64,000 nucleotides of DNA from Brachionus rotundiformis (taxonomy: Eukaryota > Rotifera > Eurotatoria > Ploima > Brachionidae): NCBI GenBank assembly GCA_016802295.1, contig JAESIW010000200.1, forward strand, positions 3,377,052 to 3,441,051, in the 5' to 3' direction. The notes below the pieces were generated by a model. The model had not been told where the DNA came from. It saw only the letters and a list, made by a program, of their open reading frames with translations, and searched no databases. Positions within the stretch are counted from its first letter, which is position 1. Each line of letters starts with the position of its first letter. This document shows, in pieces, positions 1 to 15,700 of this stretch. The translations under genes and the position numbers were made by a program.

Positions 1-782
1 TTAAGATCGAGCTGAAATTTTCATTTAGCTCAGTTTAAAGATAGATAAAAATGTTTTTATGTTAGAAAAATATCTTATTTATATTCGATTAAGACCCAGA
101 ATGGTTGCACATTATTTTATCAGTGTTTGAATAGATATTTCAGCTAATGCGGTCATCTTAGCCGAATTGATTAGCTTGATTCTTACAGAGCGTACCAATA
201 TATTACAGAACTCTCATATGGCTAATTAAAATCATTCCTAGATAATTGAAATTATACTTTCTGAGAAATCGATAGCTCATATTTTACATTTAATCACAAT
301 AATAAAAATCAAATTCTTGTAATTTTAATTTATTTAAATAATTACAGAATAATTTCTTAAAATATATATTTTTAAATTAAACTTAAAAAAAATTTTATTG
401 TGTGATTTAGGTAAGATTAAAATCTATATTAATCCCTATCGATTTTATTTGTATAGCATGAATTGGCTGATTGTTGTTCAAGATAAGATTAAAATTGATT
501 ATTTGAATTCTAGTACTTATTAGATTATTTATTACTTCAAATAAAATTTAAAGCATTCGATAAACAACTTCTTAAATTCAATTATTCTTTTATCCTTTAA
601 AATTAGATAGGTGCATCAATTAGTAAATTTTATATTTGAAAATTAGATAGTTAATATGAAAAAATTTAAATAGACTATTTTTAATCACAAGATGGTAATT
701 ATTTGGGCATATTTTAGTTTTCAATTCGATTTAAAATAATCAATCTATTTTAAAGGATGATTTTCTTGATGAAGATTACAAG
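1..782. other. Non-coding stretch upstream of the CAP-Gly/MTUS-like gene
   Basis: Very AT-rich sequence with no convincing reading frame or RNA gene on either strand. It should hold the 5' leader and promoter of the gene that starts at 783, but no clear TATA box or other element could be assigned. Confidence 0.5.
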
Positions 783-3700
783 ATGAACTTAGATTCAGAA
801 ATAGTTGAGCTATTAGACCAAGATTCGAATTTATTCCACGAGTGTCTTCAGATTCCAGAAGTTCTCGATTTGAGCAGTAACCATTTCATTGAAACTTCGA
901 CTCCAACAGATGATCTAATTACCATTGGACTAAATGATTTTGTGTGCGTAGGCGATAAAAAATTGGGCTATGTACGGTTCAGCGGAAGGGTTCACTTTGC
1001 CGAAGGACTTTTTTACGGCATTGAGCTTCTGGAAAAGGACGGCAAGCATGATGGGATAAAAGACAATATCAGGTTTGTAATAAATTGAGTCTATTTTTGT
1101 TTTAAATTTTTTCTAAGGAATTTATTTTTACTATTTTTAAACAAACAAAATTAAGTAATTTCTCTTTAACAAAAAAAAGCTCTAAGATATCATCAAAACT
1201 TAATTGAGCAATAAATTCAAAATAGATACAAAATTTGATTCAAGTGTCCTTTTTTTGGGCGCTGCTGAAACTAACCAAAATTTTTCTCATAAAAAAACTA
1301 GGTGTTAAGTTTGGTAAAAATATTTTTGTTTCGCCAAGGAAAAAGAAGGAGCATAATTTCTAAATTAGAATTTAAATTTATTTTCATATTATGCAACTAA
1401 ATAATTAAAATGATTTTGAAGTATGCTGAAACTCATTTATTTATCTAAAATGTTTATCTGATCATAATTTTCGTCAATAAAATTTAATTTAGAATTTATT
1501 TTAAAAATTATTAGAGTAATAAACTTTAATGACTCCCCAAGGGTTTTACATTTTAAGTCTAATCTTGACAAAAGTAAAAGTTTTCTGACTAAAGCGAGTG
1601 CCTTAGGATGTTTGGAATTTTGAAAAATTACAGATGGTTTTTAAAAAATTGTTTTATTATCTATGGGTGCCTGAGAGTACTTACTTGATTAACATGGGAT
1701 TAGCTTAGTTATTCTGCTCCGAAACCAATCAGGCATAAAAGCCAGCAATTAGTTTAAGAAAAGGGATTTTGATGACAAAATAATCATCACTGTCCAGAAT
1801 TTAGTCATACAAAAATAATGATTTAAATAAGAAAAATTCAAAATAAACTTTTATATTTGTTAGGCTTATTTTAAATTTAAAACTAATTATAACTCTACAT
1901 ATTTTTATTTATTTGTAAAATTTAGCTTGAAAAAAATTTACATAGTAACAGTTCTCTTAAGCCCAAAATTATTATTAGACAATTATCTGAAATCAGAATT
2001 TTAATATGCTCCAAATTGAGTTTACTGTTAGCTTTAAGCAAAATCGACACAACGCATATTTTAAAATGTTAATTTATAAAAATTAAAATGTAATCATCAA
2101 ATTTTAAAGTTCAATTTAAAACATTTTTCAAAAATGTATTTATTATGTTTTTTTTTATTCTTGAATGAATAATGCAGATAAAACCGAAATGATTCATAAA
2201 AGATAAAATGTGTTCAACAACTTTGGATTAAGGTTGGATTTTTCAACTTGTCAAACAAATCTCAAATCCATTCAGTTTGTCTATGGTTTTTAAAAAGAGG
2301 ATGATGAATTTAGGCAATTATTTAATCTTTGCTAAAAATACCTTATATTGGATTTATGAACTCGAAATTTCTTATGCAATTAAGGACATATTTTTGTAAT
2401 TTTATTTTCAAGTTAAAATTTATTTCCAAGTGAGCTTAGATAACTGGTTAGGGCAACCAAAAGAAGGACTTTTTATTTTTTTCAAAGCAATTTTAATAAA
2501 AAAAAAAGTTTATGTTTTAAAAATATTTAATTTGTTTTTAATATTAGAGCTTTACCTGATTTTATTTTCCTAAGTTGAATAATGTAAAGAATAAAGTCGA
2601 GCCCATAAGTAAAAATAATAAAGTTCATATGATTAAATATTAGGAGAATTTTAAATTTCTAGTTTCTCGGTAAATATTCTCATTGAAATAATTAAAAAAA
2701 ATGCTTAATAAAACCAGTAAAAATGGGTTAAATAATTTTAGTTACTTTTGAGATTTATAATTATAATGCTAGTCATAAAATAAAACTAAAATGATAAATG
2801 TAAATAATAATTTTAATCAAATAAATTAGATAAATAATGTTATTTTGTCCAGTTCAAACATTTTATTAATTAATTTGGGTGCGTAATATCATTTTAAATT
2901 AGGAATTTGAATTTATTCTATGAATTTTAATTAAATATAAAAAATCGTTTTTTTTTGTTAACAAGATAAAGAATAATTAAATTTTCACTCATTTAAATCG
3001 AATAAAACAAGACTTGGTTCGTTTTGTTTTAGAAAATTATTTTTCAATTAAATGATAGTATTTTTTCTAAACAATTAAGAGAATTTATTTAGAAAAAAAT
3101 GTTCCATGAAAAATTATAAACGACTCAGTTGAATGAACCTAGGGGCCTGCTGACAAGGCTTGAAAATAAATTACCAAAATCTTAACAAATAAAGCAATTT
3201 AAAATTTTAAATTCATACTATTTTATTCTTTATACAAATATTTAAGTTATATAATTAATTTTAAGATAAGAAATGAAAAATGCCTTATGGACGCTGAATA
3301 TCGAGTATAGTGATTAATTTAAAGGCTATTTACTTAGCTAGGGACTTTTAGGTATTGTTTAAATCTGGCAATTCGAATTAAAATACAACTAGTCAGTGGC
3401 TTGAGCAGCGCCAAAAGGCATTGTTTAGTTCACAAATTGTGCGAAACTATAGGTATCGTTTTTTGTTTGAAAAGTCAGTCGATTTGCTTAGTTTTACCTT
3501 TTTCTTATTTAAAGATTAGTTTATCTCCAAGCGATTTCTTAATTCGCAGGCGTTTATTTGTTTGGGAAAATATTTCTTTAATATTGATATCTCAACATGA
3601 CAAGCTATATATTTTGGTCTATAGATTTAATTTTCAAAATTGTCTTGCTAATTTTTACTCACGTGCATTGAGTTTTTTTTACCAAAGTGGTCAATATTTT

Positions 3701-6700
3701 TTTATTTTCTTAAGGTAGACAATCATTAATTTGAAGCTAGTTAAATAAAAATTATTAGGTAAATTGGTCAATAAGTCATCTTTTTAAAATTTAGCTAATT
3801 AAATTAAGGAGATTTAATAAGATGGTATTTAAAAATGCAAATTAAAACTTGACCAAATATTTATATTTTGTAGAGAATGTTTGATATCAATCAAAAATGA
3901 GCCGGCTAGTTTAAAAGTAGTATGTAGCGTGGCTTATTTATATTGCCAATTCAAATTAGAAAGAAAATTGTGAGAAAAGAAAGGAAATGTGCCTAGAAGG
4001 CAATCTTGTGTCAGTCACATTATTCGTCGGTGTCTTTAAACGTGGGTTTGTTCATGTTTCTAATATTTACATTCTAAAATTGATTTATAGAAAATTTTGA
4101 ATTATTTTAGAAAAGAATAGGTTTGATCACTTTAACGTTGTCTTATTAATTATAATCTTGATAAATTCTAGATTCTTAATTGGTTTTGGTGTCTCGTAGA
4201 GCCCAAATTGTTAAGCACGGCTTTAGTAAATATTTATTAAGGAGCTAATTTTAAATATTCTTATTTACAATTAGTTGGACTCAAATAAATAAAAACCAAT
4301 ATTAAAATCACATGGTTATAGTTTAAGGAAACAATAGAGTCCTTTTGATTAAAAAGATTTTTTTTTTTATTAATCTTTAAGTAAACTAAATATTGAAGGA
4401 TTATGAATATTTACGAGCACTCATTTCCAAAGATGGTTTTTGAACCAAAATGAACTGTGCAATTTTTATAAATAAATTAATTTTTTAATTATTTTTTACC
4501 CTAATCACGAATGATTTTTTTTGAAACTTTAATTTAAGACTACTTGACCTTAAGGTTTGACTTTAACTTGGAACATTGATTTCTATGGAAACATTTTTAA
4601 AGTAAAACTTGTCGAATCATAAATCTTTCAATAGCTTTATTAGATGCTGTTATATAGTTAATAATTAAAAGAAATTGGTTGTTTAATTAGATCTTGAATA
4701 ATTTTATTAAATGAGCTATCTAGTTTTGGTATTTAAAAAAAAAGATAAGATTTTATATAGAACACTTTAATTATCAACCCGATGTGAATCAAGATTAGAA
4801 TTGTTTTGAAAATTTTATCACTATTTGAGCGACATGGTTTTTCTTATCAGAATGAGATCTCTTATTTTTTCAAAATTAAATATTAAATTTTTCTAACAGA
4901 TTGAATCGTGTGCCATGACACTTTAAATATCTATATTGCTAGGAATTTTAAAAAATAGCCATAATATGCTATGGTTCATAAATTTATAAATAATCGGTAT
5001 ATATTTACGAGGCATTATTAGTTTTTTTTTCCTACCGATATCAAAATGCTCAATGATTTATTGACTAGGAAAGTTTAGTATGAAGTTTTTGTATGCCTCC
5101 TCGAGATATAACAACCAAATGAGTTAATTAATTATTTTATAAATGAAGGCAGCCAAGGATGAGTAAAAAAAATACCCATCTTATACAACCAAATATTTGT
5201 GTTTAGGTCTTGTTTTGTTTTAAATAGAATCTTGGTTCAATTAAAAGCATCAAATTTATTAATTTAATTTTTTAATTTAAAAGAAGCTTAATTAAAGAAA
5301 AATAAATTTAATTGCATTTTGAAACTAATAAAGTTTTTAATTTAAATTTTCAGAATTGTGTCTTGGCTATTTTAGTCAACGAAATTTCTAAAAAGGTAGA
5401 TAGTTCAAATATTTAACTTAGGCAAAAAGATTAATAAAAATACTCAAGTAAACTCTCTAAAAATAAAGACAAAATTGATCAGATTTCAAAATTTTATTTA
5501 TGATTCAAAATGGTATAATTTTAATAAATTAGGGGATTTTTAAAGTTAGCCCTTGCGCTTTGCCTATTATTTAGCTAGTAGAACATTTTGATGACAAAAT
5601 CGCTCGGTTTTGATAAGGTGATTTAACACAATTTTTACTAAGATCTATGATGGCTAATTAAAATTGTTCATTATTTAAAAAAGTGAGGGTTAATTATGAA
5701 GTTCTTTTTCAAGCTCGTTTGATTAGTTAATAATGCTTTTATTTAAAAAAAAATTTGAATTTTTGAATGCTTTGCTGATTTTTATAATTTTTCAAGATAC
5801 TTTAAATGCAAGCCCAACCACGGTTTATTTGCGCCAATAGACAAAGTTAAACTTTACCCCATAACGTCGAATTATTGTCATAAATTGGAAAAAATACGCT
5901 TTCCTGATAAATATCCGATCGACTGCAATTCCACTAATATTTTTAAACCGATAAAATTGAGCGAAGATTTCACCACAAATAATGTACCATTTGGCAAAAG
6001 AGTGAAAAAATTAAAGAAAGATAACAGCGAAGTAAAACCAAAGCGGAATACGAAATTGAGTAATATGATGACAAACAAGGTAATGATACAAAAATCTGGC
6101 AATTACCAAATGACGGTCAAAAATGACAATCCTTACCAAAGTCAGAATTTGTCAAATCAAAAAAGCAGTCTTTTGAACAAATTAAGCCAGCAATTCAAGC
6201 TTAAATTTAACTCGGCAGCGGTGGCAAAATCTGAATCAATCGAGAGTGAAAAACGCAAAACTCTGGATGCCAATCAATTAGCTAGCTCGATTGGTAAGTC
6301 AGTTCATTATATTTATTTGAAAATTTGACAAATTCAAGACTTAAATTACAATGACCATATTTTAAATCTTTTATTTTGTTGATTTAAAAGTTCGCTTTAA
6401 ATGAGATTTTTGTCTTAATTGCCTAATAAATATCTGGTATTTAAATTTTATGATAATTAAATTTTAAATTAGTTAAAGAAGCTATTTTCAATTAGTTATA
6501 TTTCAAATAAATTTCTAATATTTAAATGTTGAAGGTAGATTTTTTTTCCTAATTAGATTTTTCTCATTTGAAAGCGAAAATTTGCCTTTGTTAATTTTTT
6601 TGGAAAATTTATGAACAAGAACTTGAATTTTAGAAAATTCTACATTTTAGCCTTAGACAAATAATTAGGAATTTTAATAGAAATTTCTCATCCGAATTCA

Positions 6701-9700
6701 AACATTCCGTATTTGTTAAATTAAGAGACCACAGGCGATATATGTTTAGTTTATTATCGACCCGATAGGATGAATATAAAAATCTATCTTCAGTTTAGCT
6801 TGAATTTTTTGCTTTTTATCTAGGCCTTAAGCATGGTAAACTCGGCCTAACTATTTTAGGCTACGATAGTTTTTCTAATCCTCATCTAAATCGAGTCGCA
6901 TTTAGACACAATTAGACAATGCGGCAAAAATATATGGCTCCAGTATTCTAATTTAAATCTACACTTAGGCAAGATCAGACAAATCCTCTTCAGATAATTC
7001 CAAGTATGCTATTATACCAAGTCAACTAGATTCTATTGTTTTAAAGCTTCTCAAACAAATAGGTTAATTTAAACTATACATTGTTGATAATTTGGGATTT
7101 TTTGTTTTTTTATTTTTCAAAAAAATTATTCAATAGGGCCAGAATGCATTAAAAAATTTGATAATCTTTTTTTAAATAATCCTTGTCAAGCTAGATATTA
7201 ATTGATCGCCAACTCAATTACAAACCGAGTCAGACTGGTCACGAAATAATTTAATTTTTGAAAAAGCCTTAATTTAGACTCAATATCATGTAATTTTCAA
7301 TAGAACTAATTTGTACTAGTAAACTGAGGGAGCCGGGTCTTGGGAGGATAGATTTTTTTTTAATTGGTTTTCGAAAGAACTGAGACCATCGTTCTAGCCG
7401 CCGATGACATAAAATTTTTCTTTTTTTTTATTAATTAAATTTAAGCCAACTTTCATAAAAATAAAATTAAATCTTATAAAATTTAGTTTAAATTAATCAA
7501 ACAAAATTGCTCAAACAAAAGTAGTTGTTGTTGTTGTTTGGCGTTCAAACGAGCTTCAACAAAAATAAATTAATTAAGATTATTTAGAAATTTAAGTTTT
7601 TTATTAGGCTTTTTGTGTTCGATTTAATTATTTATTCATTTTTGTTGCATTTTAGATCAATCGAAAAAATCAAAATTAAAAGCACCACTAAGCTTTAAAC
7701 AAACACAAGCAACCAAACCACAACAAACTGAAAAAAATCAATCCAGACCTCAATTGGAGTCGAAGCTACCCGGACCGCCAAAACTTGTAAATTCAACATT
7801 GATAGCCAAATCTCAAATTACTACGAATCAATCTAAGATAACTAATTTAGACAGTTTTGTAAATGAAAAAAGTGGTCTAAAGCGAAATGCCAACAAAAAC
7901 CCCAATAGCACTGGTCACACTTCCTCCGATTCATCTACTTGTTTAAATATGAAACTAGAGGACAATTTACTGAGCTCTTCATCTAATTTTATTTCATCGG
8001 CCTCTTCTATTTCGTCAACTAGCTCGCCCGGTAGGCTGAAGCCGAACAATCAGGCCAAGCGTTGCTCCGGGGTTCCAGCTCCGGAAGTAAAGACTCGAAC
8101 CTCTGCGATCCCCAGTGTGAACAAAGTCGCTTCTACTTCCTCAAATCCCATTCAAAGCAAATTGTTCAGGCTTGCCAGTGTGCCAAATCGCTCAAATAAA
8201 CAGTCGGAGTCGAATTTTTCAGCCTCAACTCCTAGTAAGCTTAATCTTTCTATTAGAAAGCCAATATTGCATTCAGAGTTTAGATAATGAATAATTAAAA
8301 TTAAATGATGTCTTGATATATCTACAAGAAAACTAAAACTCACTAGATCGCGAACATATTGTGAACTAGAGATTAAAAAAAATATATGAATTGAATAAAT
8401 ATAATTTGATTAATAGTGATATTTTAATTTTATTAGAAGAACTTTTTTTGATATTTTATAAAAGACTAGACTATTAAATATATTAGAATCTATGTGTTTT
8501 TAATTGAAAGCCAGAATTGAATTTAATTATAAAAAAAGATAAAGTTACAGACTTTTTTCTTATTTTTTTCAGCGATATTTAGCTAGTGTTTTTTTAATAT
8601 CGATTTAGAGAATTGGTCATTTTTTTTAAAATTAATTGTTAAGTAAACAATAAAAAATAAAACAAGTTAATTAGTTTATAGTTGTATTTTCTTATTTAAA
8701 AGTTTTTTGATTACATACATATTTCACAATATCTTAAATTTTTGATTTTTAAATTAATTTGTCAAATATTTCTATTTAATTTAGAAAAAAAAATATGTTT
8801 AAGTTATTTAATTCAATTTCGATCATTTTGTTTGTAATTTTGTTCAAAACAATAAATTCTTCTTTATTTTTATTTTAAAAGAAAAGCTTTCAGCATTTAA
8901 AATTAATTGAAAAGTTTGCTATTAAGATATCTTAAAAAATATAATTTTGTCATATATAAACTTTTTACAAATATTTCAAATTTTCAATTATGATGCTTGA
9001 CAAAAAAAAGAGGAAAAAAAAATTTTTGTTGTTATTAAAATTAATGAGATAAAATTCACAAATTCATAATAAACCACTTTCTATTTAGGTTAAATTTTTC
9101 TGTCCTTCTAGCATTTTAAAACGAATATGAATTCTTTAAAATTAAAGTTGACATTTCTAAATTTCGAGTCTTATTTTTTCCTTCAAATATATTAAAATAT
9201 TAAGGCAAATATTTGATATTCTCTGACCATTTAACTTTTATTAAATTTAAATTCTATTTGTTATTCGAGGCGTTATGTTTTTTTAATAAATAGATAATTA
9301 AGCCAAAAACAAAAATCATTTGGCTGAATTTTTCTTGATATGAAAATTATTTTCCTATTTTGATTAAGCCAGAAAATTTAAAAACCATCACATGAATGTC
9401 TAGCACGAACTTTACCTGATTTCAGTCCATTTTTTATATTCGAAAAAAATAATTTCCTGAACGAAATTAGAATTTTTATTATAAATAAAGCCAACAGACA
9501 TACTAAGACTAGATAAATAAAATAAATTTAAAAGATTCTCTTTTTTTACTTTATAAATTGTTTTGGTAATAATTTTTTAAATATTTAATTATCATAAAAA
9601 ACATTATATTTTTGAGCGCAATATTGTCATAATCAATTAAAAAAAACGAAAAATTTATCTTCTAAATTAATTAGAACCATTAGAGCAACAATCCAACAAA

Positions 9701-12700
9701 ATCGAGCCCTGCTCTAGCAGTTTAAACTTAACGAAACAATCAAGCTTTGGTAAAAACACGACGTCAAACTACGTAAATAATAGAGCGAGCCATCCTGTAA
9801 AGCTTGGTTATTACCAGAACAATTCACCTGTACATAATACACAAATCAGCACAAATATTCCATCAACTAAATCTACCAACAACGAATTAATTACTAAGCC
9901 ATCCAGGTTATCTGTCTCTTACAAACGCTCTATTCCATCTCAGAACACAATTGGGACTAGTCGACCTACTATTTCTAAAAATTCCATTGATTCGTCTGAA
10001 CCAAAGTCTAATAAAATACAAGTAAATATAATTTTTTATTAAATCAATAGTTTTTTTGTTATTCAGATCAATTTTGCGCAATATTTAATTTCTTTATTTC
10101 GCCCTATGCCTTGTTAATAATTCACAAAGTCAATATAAAGCTTGAATTATTGATATTCCTAAAGGAAATTCTTTCTTATAATTGAAGAGATTAGAATAAA
10201 AAATAATTTGTTTAATTGATTTTTCATAAAAAATAGCTAGATTTTCCAATGTTGGAATGATATCTCATTCAATTTAATTGGTAAAATAGAATATTTTTCT
10301 CTTATTCAACCTTTTAAGTGCTTGTGACAATTTTATAAGTTAAAAAAATTAATGAATTGATTTTTTTATTAAATTATTATCAAAAGTAGGAAATAAAATG
10401 CAGCGATTTTCGAAAAGTCGTTCAACAAAAATAATATTGTAAATATTAAAATTTCTTTTTAGTGCTTACAATTTATCTCTAATTGTGGCCTATTCAAGAA
10501 ATCTATTCAGAATTGAAGAGCCAAGATATTAATAAAAAAATTTTAACTCAAGACTAAAGAGAAAAAATGAGTATTGTTAATCAATATTTAACCATATAAA
10601 ATGCTAAATTGGTCTTATTTTTTAATAATCTCTTTAATCCAATAATAGGATTTTTATTTCTATAAATTAAAGATATGATTTAATGCAATGATAAAAATAA
10701 ACTAGAAATTTTGTCTTTGTTTCGTAAGTAAATTGAAATAAATTATATTAACTAATAAGAAAATAATTTTTAAACAGATAATTCTTAAATAATGACATTG
10801 TTTGGAAAAAAATTAAATCATGTGACTAAATGCCTACTATTACGTAATTTGAATAAAGCATATGAGTTACTGAAGAATGTAAGGCTTTTGAGAGCCCCCT
10901 TTACCATTTTTCATTGATTGATATAGAAAAAATTTTGTATTGAATTTTAGCTTTAATATTTAATAAAGAAAAATTATTATCAGTCTTATGTAATCAACGC
11001 TAAGGGTTGATGTATAAACAAAATTCTTCTTTAAGCCAAAAATTAAGTCTGACGCCAAGAATTAAATAAACACAGACATTTAATTTTGAAAATTTTTAAG
11101 ATGAACAGAACATTCGATATTGACGATCAAGAGGATGAAACAGCGCGTCCTGTTTCCAAAGCTGACCAATATCAGCCCAATATTCTTGACGAAAAGCAAA
11201 AACGTCACGGTCTTTTACTATTTGATTCAACTAACAATCTTGCCAATTGTCTAAACGATGACTTTCTGGAAAATGAGCTCATACCTGATGACCTAATGGA
11301 CGACATCCATTTGAACAATGTGACAGCGCCAAGTCCAAATAGCAAAAATTGGCTTAATTCATCCTTTTTAATCAACCACTCAAACAATTTTAACAAAAAA
11401 ATAAAGCTCGACTCGGATTTTAAAAACTCTAAGCCTAATTTAGTCAAAACAAAATCCGTATCGAGCTTAAGTTTAACCGATCCGAAGCCTGGATCGACCG
11501 GCATAGAGAACAGCAAGCTAACTGATAATTTTATACAATCTAACCAAAGTTATATCCAAAACGAGGTCAAATCTGTTATTGAAAATTTACTATTTAATGT
11601 ATGTCAAATAAATGAATTGACCATTAATTCAAATAGTAATGGTCAAGCGCCGTGTCTAGCCTCAGCTGAATCAATAAAAGATTTAAATGCTTATCCTATT
11701 GAGCCAATTAAACAAACAGATAAGCAAGCGCTAAATATTGAAAGCGAAATGGAAGTTGTTTTGGTAGAAACTAGAGAAAAGTCGGATGGACAAACAGAGC
11801 GTGGTAATTGCATATCTGATAAATTGGATAACGATGAAAACTTAATGATCATAGGTAATTCTAATTCTTATATTTCGTGCCCAGACACAGAACCAATTTT
11901 AAGATAAGGCGATTTTTATTTGAATTAAATTGGATTAATGTTTTTTTTAGGCCAAATATTTCAATGTAATCAAGCGTATCTAATTAGTTATTAATTTTGA
12001 CTGATGAATATAAAACTGTACTGATTTTGAATTCATTTTTATTAAGCAAACATTATTAGGTAGCATGATATTCAATTATTTTTTCAATATAGGCTATTTT
12101 GGCTTTTTCTTTCTTCATAAAAATGTAAAAATAAGTTTTTATTGTATTATTTTTATTGAAAGTAGTAAAGTATTCATGTTAAAATAATTTATTGAATTGA
12201 AAAAATATATTAACGTAGCTGTAGGTTTTAAAAATCAATTATTAAGGATAGAAAATTTTACATTTTTTATAACATGAGGACAAAACCAAAGAAATTGCCA
12301 ACTTATTTCAACTTTTCTTTTCAATAATATGCTTTCATTTAAAATTTAGGTACAAAATTTACTTATGGTATCCTAGATAAGCTCTATTTACTCAGTCTTT
12401 ATTGATATACGGTATAATTGCCAAATGATAGTTTCTAACATTTTATTAAGTCTAATTTTGCGTATATTTAGAATAGTGCAAACCATTGTTTGATATTAGA
12501 TTTGCATAAATTTGTAGCTTTTTTGCGTAATCTTTTAGTATTTATCTTTTACTATTTAAAAATAGATTGGTCTTTTAAATAATGAGTAAAATATACTTGT
12601 TCTAAGTTGAATTAGAGGTTTAAGGTGATGTAACAAGATTTGTTTATAAACTGGTTCTATAAAAAGGATTTTTTAAATTTTGAACTTAAAATTTTGAGTT

Positions 12701-15700
12701 AAATGATTTGTTATTATGAAATCGAAGAAATTTTATATCACCTTGAAAATAGATATTAATCGGGCTCAATAAAATAAAAGAAGTAACTTGATACTGAAAT
12801 TCCTTAGAGAAATGGTTTTGTACCATTTAAATCGAAGAAATCGTTTTCTCATGTTTTGTTTTGAGCGAATTAATTTTTAATAATAAAATAAAATAAACTG
12901 AGATTAAATAAAATTTTAGCCTCTAGAATATATTAGTTAATAATTTAAAATCATTGTTACAAAAACATAGTATAATGAATTTATTTAAAATTAATTTAAA
13001 AGAAAATATTATAAAAGCTTTCAGATATGCATGGTTAATCCATTTCGATTCGTAGCAATAGAAAATTATTTACCAAGAAATTACTCAATTTTTGCACTAG
13101 AATTGATTATTTAATAATTTTTTATTTTCTAACTTGTCAGAAAAAAAGTTAAAATTGATTTTTTAACTTAATAATGATAAATGAATAATTCTGAAAGAAG
13201 TTTAATTTAAAATGAAGGGTTAAATAAATTAGAAGAATGATTAATGGTTTAAGGAAAATAATTATTTAATTTTTGTAGCATAATTAATGTTTTATCTTTT
13301 TTTGAGCCGTGATAAGATATCAAGTAAACACGTGCTATCAGTTGCTCTCAAAATACTACGAACATTTATTGATTTTAGCTTTTTATTTTATTCTGGACAC
13401 TAAAAAATTGAAGATTTCCATCTCAAAAATTCTATTAAAACGAAATATTTTTATCAATCTCATCTTTGGTTTCTGGAGCATATAAAATTTGAGATAAAGT
13501 TTAAAAAAATAATGATTCAAAAAAAGAAACAGTAAAAGAAAGACTAGATAGCAAAATTATAATTTAGATAAATTTATGTTGTTTAAATAGAAGAAATTTT
13601 AGTTATTTTAATTTTTAAAAAAAATTTAGAGAGTGAGATATACGCCAAGTTTCAAGAAACAAGTGATCTTTTGAAAGATGATGATAAATTGGCAAGCTAT
13701 TCAATGAACAAAACCTTTGATAAAACCGAGTTGTCCACGAGTTCTTTTAATATTCAAGTCAATTCAACCGTAAACCACCAAGAAACAAATAACCAAGAAA
13801 ACAAGATGAATCGAGCAAGTAGCTCTACCAGCGATAAAGGTAAAGTGACTAAAATTGCCGGCATGAGCACGCCGGCTACTAACCGCGCTCATAACCCTAT
13901 CACTCTTGCAAAAAATAGCATTCAAAAAAAGCTTGAGACAAAATACACTAATAATACAACTAAAACTCATGAATCACTACATCAAATTAAAGATTTGTCC
14001 AAAAAAAATGCTGAATCCTCTTTGACTAATCAATCTAATTCGAACCATAAATCTCAATTTATTAAAAAAACTACCAACACTACCAGTCAAAAGGTGGTTA
14101 AAAAGCTTAAAAGCTTGCCAAACACCGAATCTACTAATAAAATAGGTTTGATTTTTAACTCTTTATTAAAACTATGCCTCACACATAAATTCCAAAATAT
14201 AACTTATTTTTAATTTATATAGGATTATTTAGATAAATTATCTCTCATAAATTAATCACCTTATTGAACCGAAAGCAGCTGATGAATTTAAAAACTTGAA
14301 AGTTTTGAGATATAGCTTAGTGTTTCAAGAAGAACTTGAATAATTTTAATATTTTTTATTTGTTTATGTTGCTTCTTGAGTGAAAATTACACCAAAAGAT
14401 TTTTGTGTTTTATTTTTAATAGATTTTTAAAAATTAATAAAGCGCTCGAAATATTTTTCCTTATTGAAAAATTAAATTAAATCAATTTTTTTTATTAAAA
14501 GATGAAGATTTTTGACATTATTTTCGAAATTGATTTAAAAATGTCATTTTTGATACTTAAAACATTTTCCAGTATTAAGAGCCGTAAGAAAAACAAATTA
14601 AAGATTTCAAGATTTATGAATGCTAAAAATTATTCTTTTTAAGTGCTTAATTTTTCAATTAATAGTTTAATTTTTAAATTAATAAAATATTTTGGAATTT
14701 ATCAAATGCTTGTCTCTATTTAACTGCTTGATAAAAATTCCTTCCGCTAATTTTCATCCTTTTACTTTGCTACAGAAGACGACCAAAATAGTGTGTTTGA
14801 TGTAGATAACCAGTCATGCTCAGGTACCCATATCCCTCAAATAAAAATATTGTATTTCTACTTTTAATATAAGATGAAGAATCCAAATCATCAAAGGTTT
14901 CATCTAGAACAGGCTCTCTGAGGCTCAGTAGCGATCCGAAAAAAGCCACATTGTCAACTAGACATTCAACAGTACAAAACTCGACCAAAAAGCCCAGAGG
15001 CCAACTTTCATCTCTGGCAAAAAAATCAGAATCAGTCAAAAACAACAATAAAGAAAATTCGATTCCTAAAAACCGTACTTTTAAAATTATTTTATTTTTC
15101 AAACATCTTGATTTTAAATTTTATAAAGTTGCCTTGGCCAAAATATACAAATCTCATGAAGGAATGACAGCAGTCTCTAGCAACACTAGCATTATGTCAG
15201 AATTGTCCAATATTTCCAAATCTTCGCTTCCAACTGCGAAAAATTTGAGCTCTATATCAACAAAATTGACCAACCAAACCAATGCGTCCAAACAACATTC
15301 ATTGAATAGTAAATCCGATGGAAAAACCATTTCAAATCGTTTGAATTCGCCATCGGTTAAACAATTGCATAATGCATCGAGCCAAAGTCGGAGTCAAGCC
15401 AATTCTTCACAAAATCCCCAAGACTTGAGAAAATTTTCCATCCAAAATGATGCCAAAACAAATTCAATCAAAAAAACTGATGCCAAAAAAGAGGCTTTAA
15501 CAGTGAGCACTAATTTTAATCATGTGCGTGCAGAATCGATTTTATCCTCGCCTGCGTCTTCTATTTCTTCCACACGGACAAAAATGGAATCAAAGCATAC
15601 CAAAGAGGTAAAACGACTTGAAGCCTTGTGCGAGGAACGAACCAAGGAATATTCTTTGCTGAAAATGAAACACAAAGAGGTCTTGACATCCTTTGAAGCG

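Noticed and set aside
3401..3718. 105-codon open stretch in the first intron of the CAP-Gly gene
   Set aside because: No ATG start, biased hydrophobic composition, no recognisable motif, and it lies inside a phase-consistent intron.
15075..15128. Extra 18 residues (RTFKIILFFKHLDFKFYK) as part of the coding exon
   Set aside because: Bounded by GT and AAG, AT-rich and hydrophobic in a polar disordered region. It is best read as an unspliced 54-nt intron.
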